Shown here in pieces: positions 10,787 through 21,339 of a stretch of 64,000 nt of DNA; the first letter of the stretch is position 1; each line of letters opens with the position of its first letter. The notes beneath the pieces are model-generated. The model was not told where the DNA came from. It was given only the letters and a program-made list of their open reading frames with translations, and ran no database searches. Position numbers and translations under genes: made by a program. Origin of the DNA: Sphaerolaimus hirsutus (Eukaryota; Nematoda; Chromadorea; Monhysterida; Sphaerolaimidae); the NCBI GenBank assembly GCA_964036195.1, contig OZ038456.1, positions 4,402,001 to 4,466,000 on the forward strand, read 5' to 3'.

Positions 10787-11736
10787 TCACGTGTCGTCAT
10801 CAAAGCTCACATCGACATCATCTAGGCTTCAAACGATATGACTTTTCGATATTGATATTTGATATTCGATATTTTTTGCAAAATTTTCGATATCGATATT
10901 CGATATTCGATATTTTTTTCTGAAACGCGATATTCGATATCGATACGATATGGAACCTCGATATCGATATTCGATATTCGATATTGAAAAATGGTCGATA
11001 TTCGATATTTCGATATTTTCGATGTTTGATATTGTGATATGCTTTTGGTATAACAAGGCATATATTTCAAGTGGCATATTGTATTTTCATGTAGTTGCAC
11101 ACATGTTTTATCATCTCTTTACTGAAATGTGAATGGTACAAGTGATTTTAACAAGCTTTACATCACTCAATGGTAGAAAATAGAAGAAAAACATGATGAA
11201 TCAAAGTGTATCAGACAAAAAACAATTGGTAGATATTACAGTTCATCCTTATAACCTAATTGCTTAAGGGCATGTTGCAAAAAAAGTATATCAGCGTTTT
11301 CTGGCTTCAAATTTAGCACTCCAACAACAATGACATTAAAAATACTGTACTTTTACTCATCAAATACAATACTATAAGCACATCAGATCAACCATAAACA
11401 TCTCAAAATGAAAATGAAAAGTACATTTGGGGACACAATACAGGTTCGATATATCGCAAAAATGGTCAATATTCGATATCGATATTCGATATTTTTTCAA
11501 AATTTTTGATATCGATATTCGATATTCGATATTTTTTCAAAATTTTCGATATCGATATTCGATATTAAAAAAATGGTCGATATCCGATATTCGATATTTG
11601 ATACAATATATTGTTTGAACCCTAACATCATCGTAATCCTCCTGCTCACCATCATCGTCGGCATCGTCAAAGGCGGCGTCCATCGAGTCGTCGCCGCCCG
11701 CCGACGCGCCCAGACCGGACGTCACGCCGAGCGTTT
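10787..11736 (-). pseudogene. C-terminal acidic exon of a host gene, split by a hAT-like element
   Basis: On the minus strand a splice acceptor (TATTTCCTCAG, complement of 11737-11747) opens an exon from 11736 down to 11633. It encodes a Gly/Ala-rich then strongly acidic peptide with many Asp and Glu residues. The frame is broken at 11625-11632 by the family L element (10823-11624). Past the element, using one copy of the 8-bp target duplication, the frame continues in register through another acidic stretch to a TGA at 10789-10787. As it stands the exon would read about 28 foreign residues from the element and stop inside it. The gene is unidentified. Acidic C-termini are common in chaperones and nuclear proteins, so the composition does not identify it. 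The rest of the gene must lie at higher coordinates or outside the window. Confidence 0.55.
10823..11624. mobile_element. Family L foldback element, 8-bp TSD ACATCATC
   Basis: Both ends consist of dense TCGATATTCGATAT repeats forming an inverted structure. Termini are TAGGCTTCAAAC and GTTTGAACCCTA. Exact duplications ACATCATC flank it (10815-10822 and 11625-11632). The 8-bp duplication and the TAGG terminus fit a hAT-type non-autonomous element. The interior (11040-11440) is AT-rich without a frame. Confidence 0.85.
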
Positions 11737-11833
11737 CTGAGGAAATAGAATGGGGTCGGTTGCAAATGAAAATGCAGAGACGGGTCACTGAGCAGGGGTA
11801 GTAAAAGGGGGTCGGGGGGGGGGCTTACCCCCC

Positions 11834-12006
11834 TCCCCAAACCGCCCAGCTATCTATCTATCTCGGATGCCCAAACCGCGCAGCTATCTATCTATCTCGG
11901 AGGCCCAAACCGCCCAGCTATCTATCTATCTCGGAGGCCCAAACCGCCCAGCTATCTATCTATCTCGGAGGCCCAAACCGCCCAGCTATCTATCTATCTC
12001 GGAGGC
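11834..12006. repeat. Minisatellite, 34-bp unit x 5
   Basis: Units start at 11847, 11881, 11915, 11949 and 11983. Each contains CAGCTATCTATCTATCTCGG and a CCCAAACCGC spacer. A TATC microsatellite is embedded in every unit. Confidence 0.95.
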
Positions 12007-12039
12007 AATTGTTGGCTACACCTCTGAACCCCTTTTACA

Positions 12040-12255
12040 TGAGATTTTGCATGACTTTTTACATTTCGCGTGTGTTCTGCAGTACACAGAACACAAACTA
12101 CAGTTATTGTCATGTACGTTCCCTTTACACTCAATTTGGGGGGGGGGTATTTCGAGGGGGGGGTGATTGTTTCATAGTGGTCTCGAGAGGGGGGGGGGGG
12201 GTCAAACGAGGGGGGGGGGGGTATTTCAAGGGGGGGGTATTTCGAGGAAATACGG
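12040..12255. repeat. Family A element, right part
   Basis: Long G runs in GGGGTATTTCGAGG blocks end with GGAAATACGG followed by TA at 12256. The left part matches the interior of the copy at 42063-42736 (the words ACAGAACACAAACT and CATGTACGTT). Its left terminus was not found. Confidence 0.65.
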
Positions 12256-12514
12256 TATATGGATTTATTCTTTAAATTGTGGTAGGATTCTGCGCATACT
12301 TTGCGTCCCATACTCGTATTTACATATTTATGGGGGGTGTATGGTGGTGATTAAGTGTGATCGCACATCAAAAATTTTACGAGCGGCTCGACTTACTTTA
12401 CCCGAATTTTTTCGCCAAAATTCGATGTGGCTAACGTTCGAATCGAACACATGTTAACCAAATTTCGGTTCCGAACGTGATAATGGGCAAACCACCTCTA
12501 CGCCAATGGTGCTG

Positions 12515-12702
12515 CGCACACTAGTACACCACCGGAATTTTGGAAACTCGTAAATCTGTTTTGCACACATTTGAGTTTACCAAAATGAGGAATCTGGCAA
12601 CTGCTGTTGACAGCGATCAAAAATAATGCATTGTGGTAAACTCAAATGGTAAACTCAAACAGATTTAGGAGTTTGCCAAATTTCGAGGTGCACTAGTGTG
12701 CG
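12515..12702. repeat. Short inverted-repeat element
   Basis: Ends CGCACACTAGT and ACTAGTGTGCG are perfect inverted repeats. Inside, AACTCGTAAATCTGTTT and AAACAGATTTAGGAGTTT continue the foldback. No clear target duplication. It shares the words around CACACTAGT with the elements at 15429 and 42408. Confidence 0.65.
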
Positions 12703-12842
12703 TGGCCGCAATCCCCACCCTCCCAATCCACCCACCTTTATCCAACAAACATCTACATCCCACACCCAAATACAAAACCCCACTCACATCGCAAAGACAA
12801 TAGCACATCGCTCTAGCTGAGGGCAGGATGCTCGGCCTTAAG

Positions 12843-14009
12843 TAGTGATGGAAAAGCGCCAGGAAAAATGGCGCCAGGCGCCACAGCCTCAAAAATATGG
12901 CGCCGGGCGCCAAAGGCGCCATGGCGCCATCTGAAAAATTGGCGCCGGGCGCCAAAAGGCGCCAGAAACAATGGCGCCAACAACAAAATTCACTATTTCA
13001 GCCTGTGTATCTTCATGGAAGCATTTATAGAAGAGCAACATGCTGTACCATTTTTCTGTTGGTGACACAAGCCACAAATGTCATCTTATCGCGAATATTA
13101 TATACCACACTTCCTGGAAATACCCTCACGGGTGTATTATTTCATCAGCACATTTTGAGAGGGTTTATCTAAGGAGCTTATCGAGGGGGTTATTCGAGGT
13201 GGTTTGTCATTTCAGCAGAACTTTTATGAAATCGTATTACAGTTTTTCCTCGAAATACCTTCCTTAAAATGTGCCTTATGAAAAAATTCTGTCGAAATAA
13301 TCACCCCATCCTTGAAATACATTCTCCCTCGAGTAACACCTGCAAAATTTGCACTATCTCCCTGGGGGTATTTCGGGGAAATACGGTATCTGTAAGTCTA
13401 TAAGTCTATACCGCTTTACTTCTAGAGAGATACCGCCTTTGCTTGCAAAATTCCTCCCCTTTTTACATAGTTCCCCTGAAGACTGTCTGACGACAAAACA
13501 TAACTTCCAAGTGGAACTATTCAAGCAAATATAGTATATTGCCCTCTGGGAAATAATCCCCCCCCCACCACGCGAGGGTATTTCATTCAAATACAGTGCA
13601 TTGTAAATAGGTAATCAATTATGTAAGGACTGAAAAAATCATTTTAGATTAACATTTCCAATTGTTATATAGGTATGAAGATTTGCTGTTTATGTGGCAT
13701 AAAACATCAACGTAGATCCAAACTTGCAATGTTGGCAAAAATAACAAAGGTGAATGTGTTAGATATCACCTAAATGATATCATTCAGCAGAAAAGGCAAT
13801 TGAATATGGCCAAATATGAGCGTTAATAACGGCATCTTGGCGCCATTTCCGGCGCCATCCAAAACAATGGCGCCGGGCGCCAAATTGGCGCCAGCGAAAA
13901 TGGCGCCAAGCGCCAAGGGCGCCATAGCGCCATTTGAAATAATGGCGCCAGGCGCCAGATGGCGCCACAGAAAACGGCGCCAAGCGCCAATGGCGCCATT
14001 CCATCACTA
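12843..14009. mobile_element. Family E (GGCGCC-rich) element, 8-bp TSD GCCTTAAG
   Basis: Starts TAGTGATGG and ends CCATCACTA, with the exact duplication GCCTTAAG on both sides (12835-12842 and 14010-14017). About 140 to 180 bases next to each end are a dense array of GGCGCC words; the middle is AT-rich and contains at least one family A insertion (13105-13386). This long copy shows that many isolated GGCGCC blocks elsewhere in the window are single ends of the same family. Confidence 0.85.
13105..13386. mobile_element. Family A element nested in family E
   Basis: Right end GGGGAAATACGG followed by TA. The left end CCACACTTCCTGGAAATACC is a diverged terminus preceded by TA. It sits in the middle of the family E copy. 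A second degraded piece follows at about 13518-13600. Confidence 0.6.
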
Positions 14010-14017
14010 GCCTTAAG

Positions 14018-14534
14018 GCGCCCTTTTAGATTGAGAAACGGCGCCGTGCAAATTGTGCGTGGACGAAGCGATACGGCGGTCTGAGAAACAGATTCGGGGG
14101 GGGGGGGTTATTGGGGCATTGGAAAACGAAATGGAGTTAAGTGATCCCCCTTTACATATAAAACTGTTTTTGGCAACTACCGTATTTCTTCTAATAGAAC
14201 GGCATACAAGTAACAGAACAGAAAAGAATACCTAGTATTGGTATCTATCAAAATGAAAAAAATATTGTTTGTCCAAAGTTTTTTCATGAGGGCCGTTTTA
14301 TACGGATCCAAGCTAACAGAAAAGCAATGTGTGCCACAAACTGGCAAAGCTTTCTGAAGAAAAAGGCAACGTAATGCACCACTGAAAATCGCAAAGGCAC
14401 TGCACCGGCACAGCTGACGGTGCCTTAAAGTGCCTCACACTGGAGCAGGGTACCGGTGTGCCTTTCCACCACTACGATTGATCCCTTACGCAGAATGCGA
14501 CATAAAACCCAATGGTTATTATGTTAGTGCATGG
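14018..14534. other. Unclassified stretch with one family D terminus
   Basis: CCGTATTTCTTCTAATAG at about 14180 is a lone family D terminus. A G run at about 14095-14108 resembles family A. On the minus strand at 14017-14060 a short frame contains NLKGRLKAEHP, reminiscent of the end of a BED zinc finger, but it is too short to support. Nothing else recognised. Confidence 0.3.
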
Positions 14535-15350
14535 CAGAGTTGCGAAAGCGTATTTACGCTTACCCGAAATACCCGGGTAAATGGGTATTTATACTTACGC
14601 TTACGCTTACGCTTTCATAAAATACCCGTACGCTTTTTTACGCTTTCCCGGCCAAAATACCCGGGTACTAAAAGCGTAAAAAAGCTTTTCACACGGTTCA
14701 GTTTTACACTTTTGAAAAAGCATAAAACCACAAAAAGTGAACGAAACTGCGTAAATTACCAAAAAAATTACTGCGTGCGTGCAGTAATGTGCTGGAAATA
14801 GTGGCACATTTACAAATTGTATCGCAGTATGAATGTCTTGCTAATACTGTGTCGTCGAGCAAAATCGTGGCTTCAGGTAAGAAATTTTGGGCTGAAAATG
14901 GATTCCGACGACGATGTTGTCGCCGTCGACAGCAGTAACTCCAAGTTGGAAGATACAAAGATGACTTACCGTGTTTCTTCTAATAGAACGGCAGCCTCCA
15001 ATAGAACGGCACCTCCCATAGAACGGCAGGCAAATAAAGTTGACAAAAAAATTGAACGGTGCTCTTCTATTAGAAGAAATACGGTAAGTGTCGCTGCCGA
15101 TGAATTGCCAAACAACATATGAGGGCAGACTTCTAAGTGGACATCCGAGAAATGTCGCTGAGAGCTTGATTTGGAAAGAATTCACTGAGAAAACGCCTCT
15201 TAAAAAAATTTTTACGCTTACGCTTTTATTTACGCTTTCCCAGGTATTTTAAAAATACCTTACGCTTTCAGTATCCATACTGAAAATTTGGAAAGTGTAT
15301 TTACGCTTACGCTTACGCTTTCCAAAAATACCAGTATTTTAACAACTCTG
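14535..15350. mobile_element. Family C foldback element, 8-bp TSD GTGCATGG/GTGCATGC
   Basis: Termini CAGAGTTG and CAACTCTG. The two ends carry repeated TTACGCTTACGC blocks in inverted orientation. Target copies at 14527-14534 and 15351-15358 match at 7 of 8 positions. A family D element is inserted inside (14969-15084). hAT-type by duplication length and CAG start. Confidence 0.8.
14969..15084. mobile_element. Family D element, TA duplication, 116 bp
   Basis: Starts CCGTGTTTCTTCTAATAG and ends CTATTAGAAGAAATACGG, flanked by TA on both sides. Inside, AATAGAACGGCA recurs three times. The copy at 59264-59379 has the same length. Confidence 0.85.
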
Positions 15351-15428
15351 GTGCATGCTATGCAGAGACCTGTAGTCCACTTGAGGTGGACCCGGCACTT
15401 TGTACACTCAACGGAGTGTCAGATTGGC

Positions 15429-15671
15429 CCTACACACACTAGTTTTCACCGTGACCGATGTGAAAACTGAAATGGCCACATGGCCACATCAAGCCTAGGT
15501 ACTCTTGTTGTATGCTGTATGTGTTTTAGTTTTAAAATTCTTAAATTTTAACTTTCATCAATTCAAATTCCAAAAAATATAAAATGAAATCATTCAACCG
15601 TGTTTATTTATTTGCATTTGAAAAACTTTCAGTTTTCACACGAAGTCACGGTGAAAACTAGTGTGTGTAGG
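15429..15671. repeat. Family G inverted-repeat element
   Basis: CCTACACACACTAGTTTTC at the left is matched by its complement at the right, ending at 15671, and the inverted repeat continues through TCACGGTGAAAAC. The centre is AT-rich. No target duplication seen. Confidence 0.7.
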
Positions 15672-15692
15672 CATGTGGGTACGGTCTATAGC

Positions 15693-16264
15693 TAGGGTGT
15701 CAACTTTCCGTTTTCCGTTTTCCGTTTCCGCTTTCCACAGGCAAATTTTTTTCCATTTCCGTTTCCGTTTTCCGGCTGCAAATTTTTTTTCCGTTTCCGT
15801 TTCCGTTTTTCCAGCTCATTTTCCGTTTTCCGGCTAAAATTTCAGTTTTTCCGCCTTTTTTTCCGTTTTCCGGCTCAATTGTCTGTTTTTCTAACTTTTT
15901 TTCATTTTCTGGCACAATTCTCTGTTTTCTGTTTCAGCCAAACTGGTAAACATGCATGCAGGTTCTCAATTATGTGAATTGTTTCTATTTCTAGCAAGAT
16001 TTCAGCAAATTTTTTTATTTCTGGATAAATTTCTACATTTTTTTTCCATTTCCAGCAAAATTTCAGCAAATTTTTTCCATTTCCGGCATAATTTCAGCAA
16101 ATTTTTCCGTTTCCGTTTCCGTTTTCCGGCCTTTCATTTTTCCGTTTTCCGTTTTCCGGCAGGTGCAAAATTTTTTTCCGTTTCCGTTTCCGTTTTCCGG
16201 CAAGTGCAATTTTTTTTCCGTTTCCGTTTCCGTTTTCCGCCAAAAAGTTTTTGTTGACACCCTA
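15693..16264. mobile_element. Family I element (TTTCCG arrays), 8-bp TSD TCTATAGC
   Basis: Termini TAGGGTGTCAAC and GTTGACACCCTA, flanked by the exact duplication TCTATAGC (15685-15692 and 16265-16272). The body is dominated by irregular TTTCCGTTTTCCGG repeats on the plus strand. hAT-like by duplication length. Confidence 0.88.
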
Positions 16265-16597
16265 TCTATAGCATCTGTGAGTCTTGATATTTTCTAAATC
16301 ATTTAACAAAGTTAAATGTAAATTCCTCAATATGTACTGGATTTCTATACATCAAATGCCACCGCCACATCTTATGTGAAAAATGAGTGGAAAGTTGATT
16401 TATATTTACCGTATATTCAATACTAAATAATCCCCAAACTTTAAAACTTGACAACGCACCACTTTTTGTCTGCTCATTTTATCACAAAAAGTTTAGGAAC
16501 CGACAGTTCAAACCAGGGTTGGAAAAAAACGTTTTTTTTAATGCCATATTTTTTAACGTTTTTTATATTAAAACCGTTTTTTTAAAAAGCTCACATA

Positions 16598-16926
16598 CCG
16601 TATTTGCTTGAATAATACCCCCCTTGAATAATTCCCCCTCGAATAATCCCCCCCTGTAAGACGAGTGAGGAAATAATAATTCCCCCCCTCGAATAATCCC
16701 CCCTTAAAGAATTTGCTCAATTTATTGTGCCTAATTTAAACAAAAATGGCATGTTTTTGTGTGAATAAAGCAGATTTCATCAAATGAGTTGATAGAAACA
16801 TGGTTGAAAATGTTGACGAAATAATAATTCCCCCCCCCCTTGAATAATTCCCCCCTCAATTAGTTCCCCCCTCAAAATAGTCTGACGAAATAATAATCCC
16901 CAGGGGGATTATTCAAGCAAATACGG
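16598..16926. mobile_element. Family A element (CTTGAATAAT subtype) nested in family B
   Basis: CCGTATTTGCTTGAATAAT at the left and CAAGCAAATACGG at the right, flanked by TA (16596-16597 and 16927-16928). The sequence ACAT before it and ATGTTCCTGG after it rejoin into the family B core seen at 9430. Confidence 0.85.
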
Positions 16927-17257
16927 TATATGTTCCTGGGTCAACAAATATAGGTATATCAGACAAGTGACAATACTCCGTGATGTTATATATTTATGAA
17001 CATATTATGGCTGTGGAGCCATGGGATAGCATTATAAGTGGTGATTTGTGTTAAAAATGTCAATTTTTTGTCGGCATGTTCGTATATCGCCTTATAGTTT
17101 GTGAATGTTTGTGACTTCAAGTGAAGTTTGGCACGGAATAGTGAGGTTGTTACTTTGGGAGTGATGTTACACGCTGTGGAGGTATGTACATGGAAGCACA
17201 TTACCTGAATATTATATACTACAGCAACATATGACGGCTTATTTACCCACGGTAGCA

Positions 17258-18010
17258 CAGAGTTGTTAAAATACCGGTATTTTTGGAAAGTGTAAGTGTA
17301 AGTGTAAATACACTTTCCAAATTTTGAGTATGGATACCAAAAGTGTAAGGTATTTTAAAAATACCTAGGAAAGTGTAAAAAAGTGTAAAAAATTTTTTTA
17401 GAAAGAGCTCTCACTGTGGAGCATTAGAAAACATCGCTATTCTCATCTTTAGATCAATTTATTTGTCATTTTCATGCATTGTTTCACATTTTCAGCCTTT
17501 TACGAAACATTTCAGACTGTAACATATACTGTAGTGGTATGAAGTTACCTAATAATGGCACTTTTTCAGTGTTGATATTTTACTGATTAAGCAATGCGAT
17601 ACACACTGTTTAAATGCAAGAATGGACATGCAGCAAATGTCAATGCAAAAGTTGACTTTGTGTCCAGCTGGTGAATTTCCATTGATCTTGTACTTTTTAC
17701 AAAAGTATGATGAAACTGTAGAATACCATGAGTACTGATCAAAGTTGTAGATCAAATGCTAGTTTGTACATTTGTCATATCTTCTACATTCAATGCATTT
17801 TTTGTACATGACACTATTTTATGCTTTCTCAAAAGCATAAAAAAGGGCCATCTGAAAGAAAAAAATACACTTTCTGTACCCGGGTATTTTGCCCAGGAAA
17901 GTGTAAAAAAAGTGTATGGGTATTTTATGAAAGTGTAAGTGTAAGTGTAAATATAAATACCCATTTACCCGGGTATTTCGGGTAAGTGTAAATACACTTT
18001 CGCAACTCTG
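17258..18010. mobile_element. Family C element nested in family B, TSD CGGTAGCA
   Basis: Termini CAGAGTTG and CAACTCTG with exact 8-bp duplications CGGTAGCA (17250-17257 and 18011-18018). The uninterrupted site is visible in another family B copy near 41089 (ATGGTAGCACATAG). Both ends carry AAGTGTAAGTGTAA blocks in inverted orientation. Confidence 0.88.
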
Positions 18011-18405
18011 CGGTAGCACATAGATATGGATGCTTCGATACTAAAAATGCCACAAAACCAATGAAAACAACCACGAATGTCAATTTGTGTGTGAAATTGT
18101 GCGCTTGCGCGCAAAATTTTTGCAAAATACCTAGTGCTTAGTACAAAAAATTTTGGCCGGTGTTTAAAATAAAACGTTTCGGACCTCATGTTTTTAAAAT
18201 AAAACAACGTTTTTTTTAAAAAAACATCGGCCAACCATAGTTCAAACCACAGGAAATAACACAAGTACAACTCGATGTGGGAGTGCGATGGCTGGGTGAT
18301 GATGTACAAGAGACCACAGGCAATTATTTTTCTGCCATATGGTGCAGACCCTGATTATAACCTGTGATAAATAAGACCATTATTAACGATGGCAAAATAC
18401 ACACA

Positions 18406-18525
18406 CCATATTTCCTGGAAAAAACCCTCATCGTCTATTTTTTCAGAGTGAGAATTTCGAGGAGGTGGTTATTATTTCACCAGAAATTTTATGAACTCCC
18501 AGTACTAATTTGTTGTTTGTAATGT
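18406..18525. repeat. Family A element, left part
   Basis: CCATATTTCCTGG is a diverged terminus. The copy is cut by the next insertion at 18527. Confidence 0.5.
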
Positions 18526-18526
18526 A

Positions 18527-18673
18527 CCGTAAATCCTCGAATAAGTCCCCGGGGGAGTTGTTTTTTTCGGAATTTTGAAGTTGAAGAATTTTTTGAGTGG
18601 GGACTTATTCGAGGGGGGAGTTATTCGAGGGGGGGAGTTTTTCGAGGGGGGGGACTTATTCGAGGATTTACGG
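18527..18673. mobile_element. Family A element (AATAAGTCC subtype), TA duplication
   Basis: CCGTAAATCCTCGAATAAG and its complement form a 147-bp near-perfect foldback between TA dinucleotides (18525-18526 and 18674-18675). Confidence 0.85.
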
Positions 18674-18734
18674 TATGCATTGAATGTGACTCTTGAATGT
18701 GATTTCTTTGTTGAAGTGAGTATTGGGTGTTTTT

Positions 18735-18960
18735 GACGGGGATTTATTTATTTATTTTATTTATTTATTTAACACGCGTACCACTGCTGGCTTTACAAGT
18801 CATGGGCATAATATAAAAATTACGGAAAAAAGAAAATATTGAACAAAAGTCTAGTCGAACAAAAAACAAAATAGTTGAGAACAGAAGGTAGTACCAGTAG
18901 TATTTCCACAATATACATTTACAAATATAGATTATTACACAGAACAGTCTACCTATGTAT
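18735..18960 (-). repeat. LINE 3' tail fragment
   Basis: Read on the minus strand, sequence containing TGACTTGTAAAGCCAGCAG leads to an AAAT-repeat tail (complement of the TTTATTTATTTA run at 18745-18775). A unique sequence ending in a short A-rich microsatellite is typical of the 3' end of a non-LTR retrotransposon. No coding part remains. Confidence 0.5.
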
Positions 18961-19182
18961 AGATGTGATGTGAAAAAATTACAGCTATTAATACATCATG
19001 TTCATTGCAAACACGATGATGTACCTTTTTACAGATGGGGGTATTTCGAGGGGGTTATTTTTTCCAAAGCTCGCTCAGACCTGGGGGTATTTAAGTGGGT
19101 GGTATTTTTTCCTCGGATTCCTCAGACCTGGGAGTATTTTGAGGGGGTGTTTATTAAGGGGTGGTGTTTCGAGGGAATACAG
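18960..19182. repeat. Family A element, right part
   Basis: GGGGGTATTTCGAGGGGG blocks and a right end GAGGGAATACAGTA, a diverged CCGTA terminus. No left terminus. Confidence 0.5.
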
Positions 19183-19235
19183 TAGCATATTGGTTGTCTA
19201 TAAATGCTTCTGCATGCTAAAATAGGGACTTCTAT

Positions 19236-19388
19236 TGTTGGCGCCATTTTTCCAGATGGCGCCATGGCGCCATTGGCGCCTGGCGCCATTTTCTCTGGCG
19301 CCCTTTGGCGCCCGGCGCCATTATTTTGAATGGCGCCATGGCGCCATTGGCGCCTGGCGCCATTTTTCCTGGCGCTTTTCCATCACTA
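19236..19388. repeat. Family E right end (GGCGCC block)
   Basis: A dense series of GGCGCC words ending in TTTTCCATCACTA. The sequence just before it (ATAAATGCTTCTGCATGCT) matches the interior of the long copy at 12843-14009. No left terminus was found, so the copy is truncated. Confidence 0.7.
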
Positions 19389-19670
19389 GTGTAAAGAGAA
19401 CGTAGATGACTAAAGCATGGGTTTGTGATCCAGGAAATGTAGAACACACATGAAAAACAATGACTGTGTTACGTTAGAACATGGTTTATACGATCTACAT
19501 AAATACTTAAAGAAGTCTTTGGACTCTTATACATATTTACTGCTTATTGTTGCTTTTTTCTACGTCGACCTATGTTACAAACAACAAATTAGTATCGGGA
19601 GTGTGAATGATTTCTGGGAAAATAAAAAAAACCTCCAAATACCCCCCTTGTTTAACCCTTATCAAAATCC
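19389..19670. other. Unclassified; nothing recognised
   Basis: AT-rich sequence with words such as TTACGTTAGAAC and ATACGATCTAC that also occur inside family A copies, so it may be a decayed family A interior. Confidence 0.3.
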
Positions 19671-19846
19671 TCGACGCCAAAAGCGCCATGGCGCTTTTCT
19701 GACCCCCAGCGTCAAGCGCCAATGGCGCCAGAGCAAAATAGCGCCAAGCGCCAAAAGCGCCATGGCGCTTTTCTGAACCCCAGCGCCAAGCGCCAATGGC
19801 GCCAGGGGGTAATGGCGCCAAGCGCCAATAGCGCCAGCGCCAAAAA
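19671..19846. repeat. Family E GGCGCC block without termini
   Basis: Repeated AGCGCCAAGCGCC and GCCATGGCGC words. Neither the TAGTGATGG terminus nor its complement is present. Confidence 0.6.
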
Positions 19847-19953
19847 AATTTCCTGCATTTCTTTTGTACAATAATGAATTCATAATTGTGACGTGCCGCG
19901 TACGTTGTAGAAGTCGATTTCACCTTTGCTATAAAAGTTCAATCAACCAACTA

Positions 19954-20211
19954 CCGTATTTCCTCGAAATACCCCCCCCTCGAAATACCCCCCACAAAAT
20001 GGGCACAATGAAATTGTGGTCCAGGAGATGCATAACAGACGTTCAAAACACTTACTGTGTTACGTTAGAACATCGTATATACCATCTACATCCTTATATA
20101 AGGCTGTAAAAACTTATAAATGGTGGTTATTGTTCCATTTTTCACGTTTTTCTCTCAAAATTTTCACTCTGAAAAAATAAACCCCCCAGAGGGTTATTCG
20201 GGGAAATACGG
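19954..20211. mobile_element. Family A element, TA duplication
   Basis: CCGTATTTCCTCGAAATACC at the left and GGGGAAATACGG at the right between TA dinucleotides (19952-19953 and 20212-20213). The interior is AT-rich. Confidence 0.85.
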
Positions 20212-20506
20212 TATAATACAATGTTTCATACATTGTTAAAATCACCAGGGATATATGTTTCAGCCAAAAATTGTGACTGGGAAGCTTTCAATGGGGGAGT
20301 TCTTTGTCCCTCACACAGCTGTAAGGTGCAGTTATTTAAGGGACTTTTTTTTCTCATTTGACTAACAGTTGGTGGTGTTCTACGGAGAGGAGTCATTTGA
20401 GAATTCATGGTGTTTTTCCTTTGCTACAAGGACTACATTTACATGCACTCGAAAAATACATATACCCAGAGTCAATGTTGCATTTGCTAATTGCCCTGTC
20501 AGCAGT

Positions 20507-20693
20507 CCCAAGCCCTGTAAAGTGTAAAGTAAAGTGTCAAATGTAGAGTCAAATGCAAAGTCAAGTATCAATCAAAACAAAAAAGAAAAAATTTTATTAC
20601 TGAATGTTGCAGTTTGACAATGACAATTGACAGTTTACTTTGCATTTGACTTTACATTTGACACTTTACTTTACACTTTACAGGGCTTGGGAT
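20507..20693. mobile_element. Family H element, right terminus split by a family B insertion
   Basis: TCCCAAGCCCTGTAAAGTG and its complement form the ends of an inverted repeat of about 186 bp. The right terminal words CTTGGGAT are the target of the family B element that starts at 20694; the last bases of family H continue after 21339. A copy of almost the same size lies inside an exon at 51641-51824. Confidence 0.7.
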
Positions 20694-21331
20694 TAGGGTT
20701 GGCCGATGTTTTTTTTTAAACGTTTTTTTTTTAAAAAACGTTTAAAAAAAAACAAACATGACGTCCGAAATGTTTTTTTTTTTAAAAAACATCGGCCGAA
20801 ATTTTTAGTACTAAGCACTAGGTATTTTGCAAAATTTTTGCGCGCAAGCACGCAATTTCACACACAAATTGACATTGGTGGTTGTTTTCATTGGTTTTGT
20901 TGCATTTTTAGTATCAAAACATCCATTTCTATGCGCTACCATGGGTGAATAAGCGACTATGTCGCTGTAATATATAATATTGAGGTAATGTGCTTCCATG
21001 TACCTCCACAGTGTGTAACTTCACTCCCAAAGTAACAACCTCCTTTTATAACCTTGTTTGATCACCATTCCGTGCCAAACTTTACCTGAAGTCACGAACA
21101 TTCGACTATAAGGCGATATACGAACAATATGTCGACGAAAAATGGATATTTTTGACACAAATCACAAGTTATAATGCTATCCCATGGCTCCACAGCCATT
21201 ATATGGTCATATTTAACATCACAGAGTATTGCCAGTGTCTGATATACCTATATATGTTGACACTAGGTCATATCTGGGAGCTTTTAAAAAAAAACATCGA
21301 GTTAAAAAAAAACGTTTTTTTTCCAACCCTA
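20694..21331. mobile_element. Family B (hAT-like) element, 638 bp, TSD CTTGGGAT
   Basis: Perfect termini TAGGGTTGG and CCAACCCTA with exact 8-bp duplications (20686-20693 and 21332-21339). It runs opposite in orientation to the 16514 copy. This is the cleanest uninterrupted member of the family in the window. Confidence 0.92.
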
Positions 21332-21339
21332 CTTGGGAT

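Larger units (their letters stand above)
9569..10814. other. Mostly unclassified stretch with AT-rich family R pieces
   Basis: AT-rich blocks with repeated TTCGAAAACT-like words at about 9600-9770 and 10455-10600. The second block ends in GGGTTTGCCATCGTTA, the same terminal words (inverted) as at 37628. Between them (9780-10450) is GC-richer unique sequence with promoter-like motifs described separately. No convincing reading frame was seen. Confidence 0.4.
16514..18239. mobile_element. Family B (hAT-like) element carrying two nested insertions, TSD GTTCAAAC
   Basis: Termini CAGGGTTGG and CCAACCATA, with exact 8-bp duplications GTTCAAAC at 16506-16513 and 18240-18247. Both ends carry runs of AAACGTTTTTT-like blocks. 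The interior core (16927-17250) matches the copies at 20694, 40646 and 44656. It contains a family A element (16598-16926) and a family C element (17258-18010). Confidence 0.85.

Noticed and set aside
10829..11100. Frames rich in Ile, Tyr, Arg and Ser at 10.8-11.6 kb
   Set aside because: Products of TCGATATTCGA repeats in the family L ends.
12868..13077. Frames rich in Ala, Pro and Gly at GGCGCC blocks
   Set aside because: They translate the GGCGCC array of family E; similar frames appear at every block (13780, 19232, 19662, 21742, 38069, 39088, 56938).
15700..16260. Lys/Glu/Asn-rich minus-strand and Phe/Ser-rich plus-strand frames
   Set aside because: They come from TTTCCG simple repeats inside family I and have no protein-like complexity. 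The same applies to 49191-49999.
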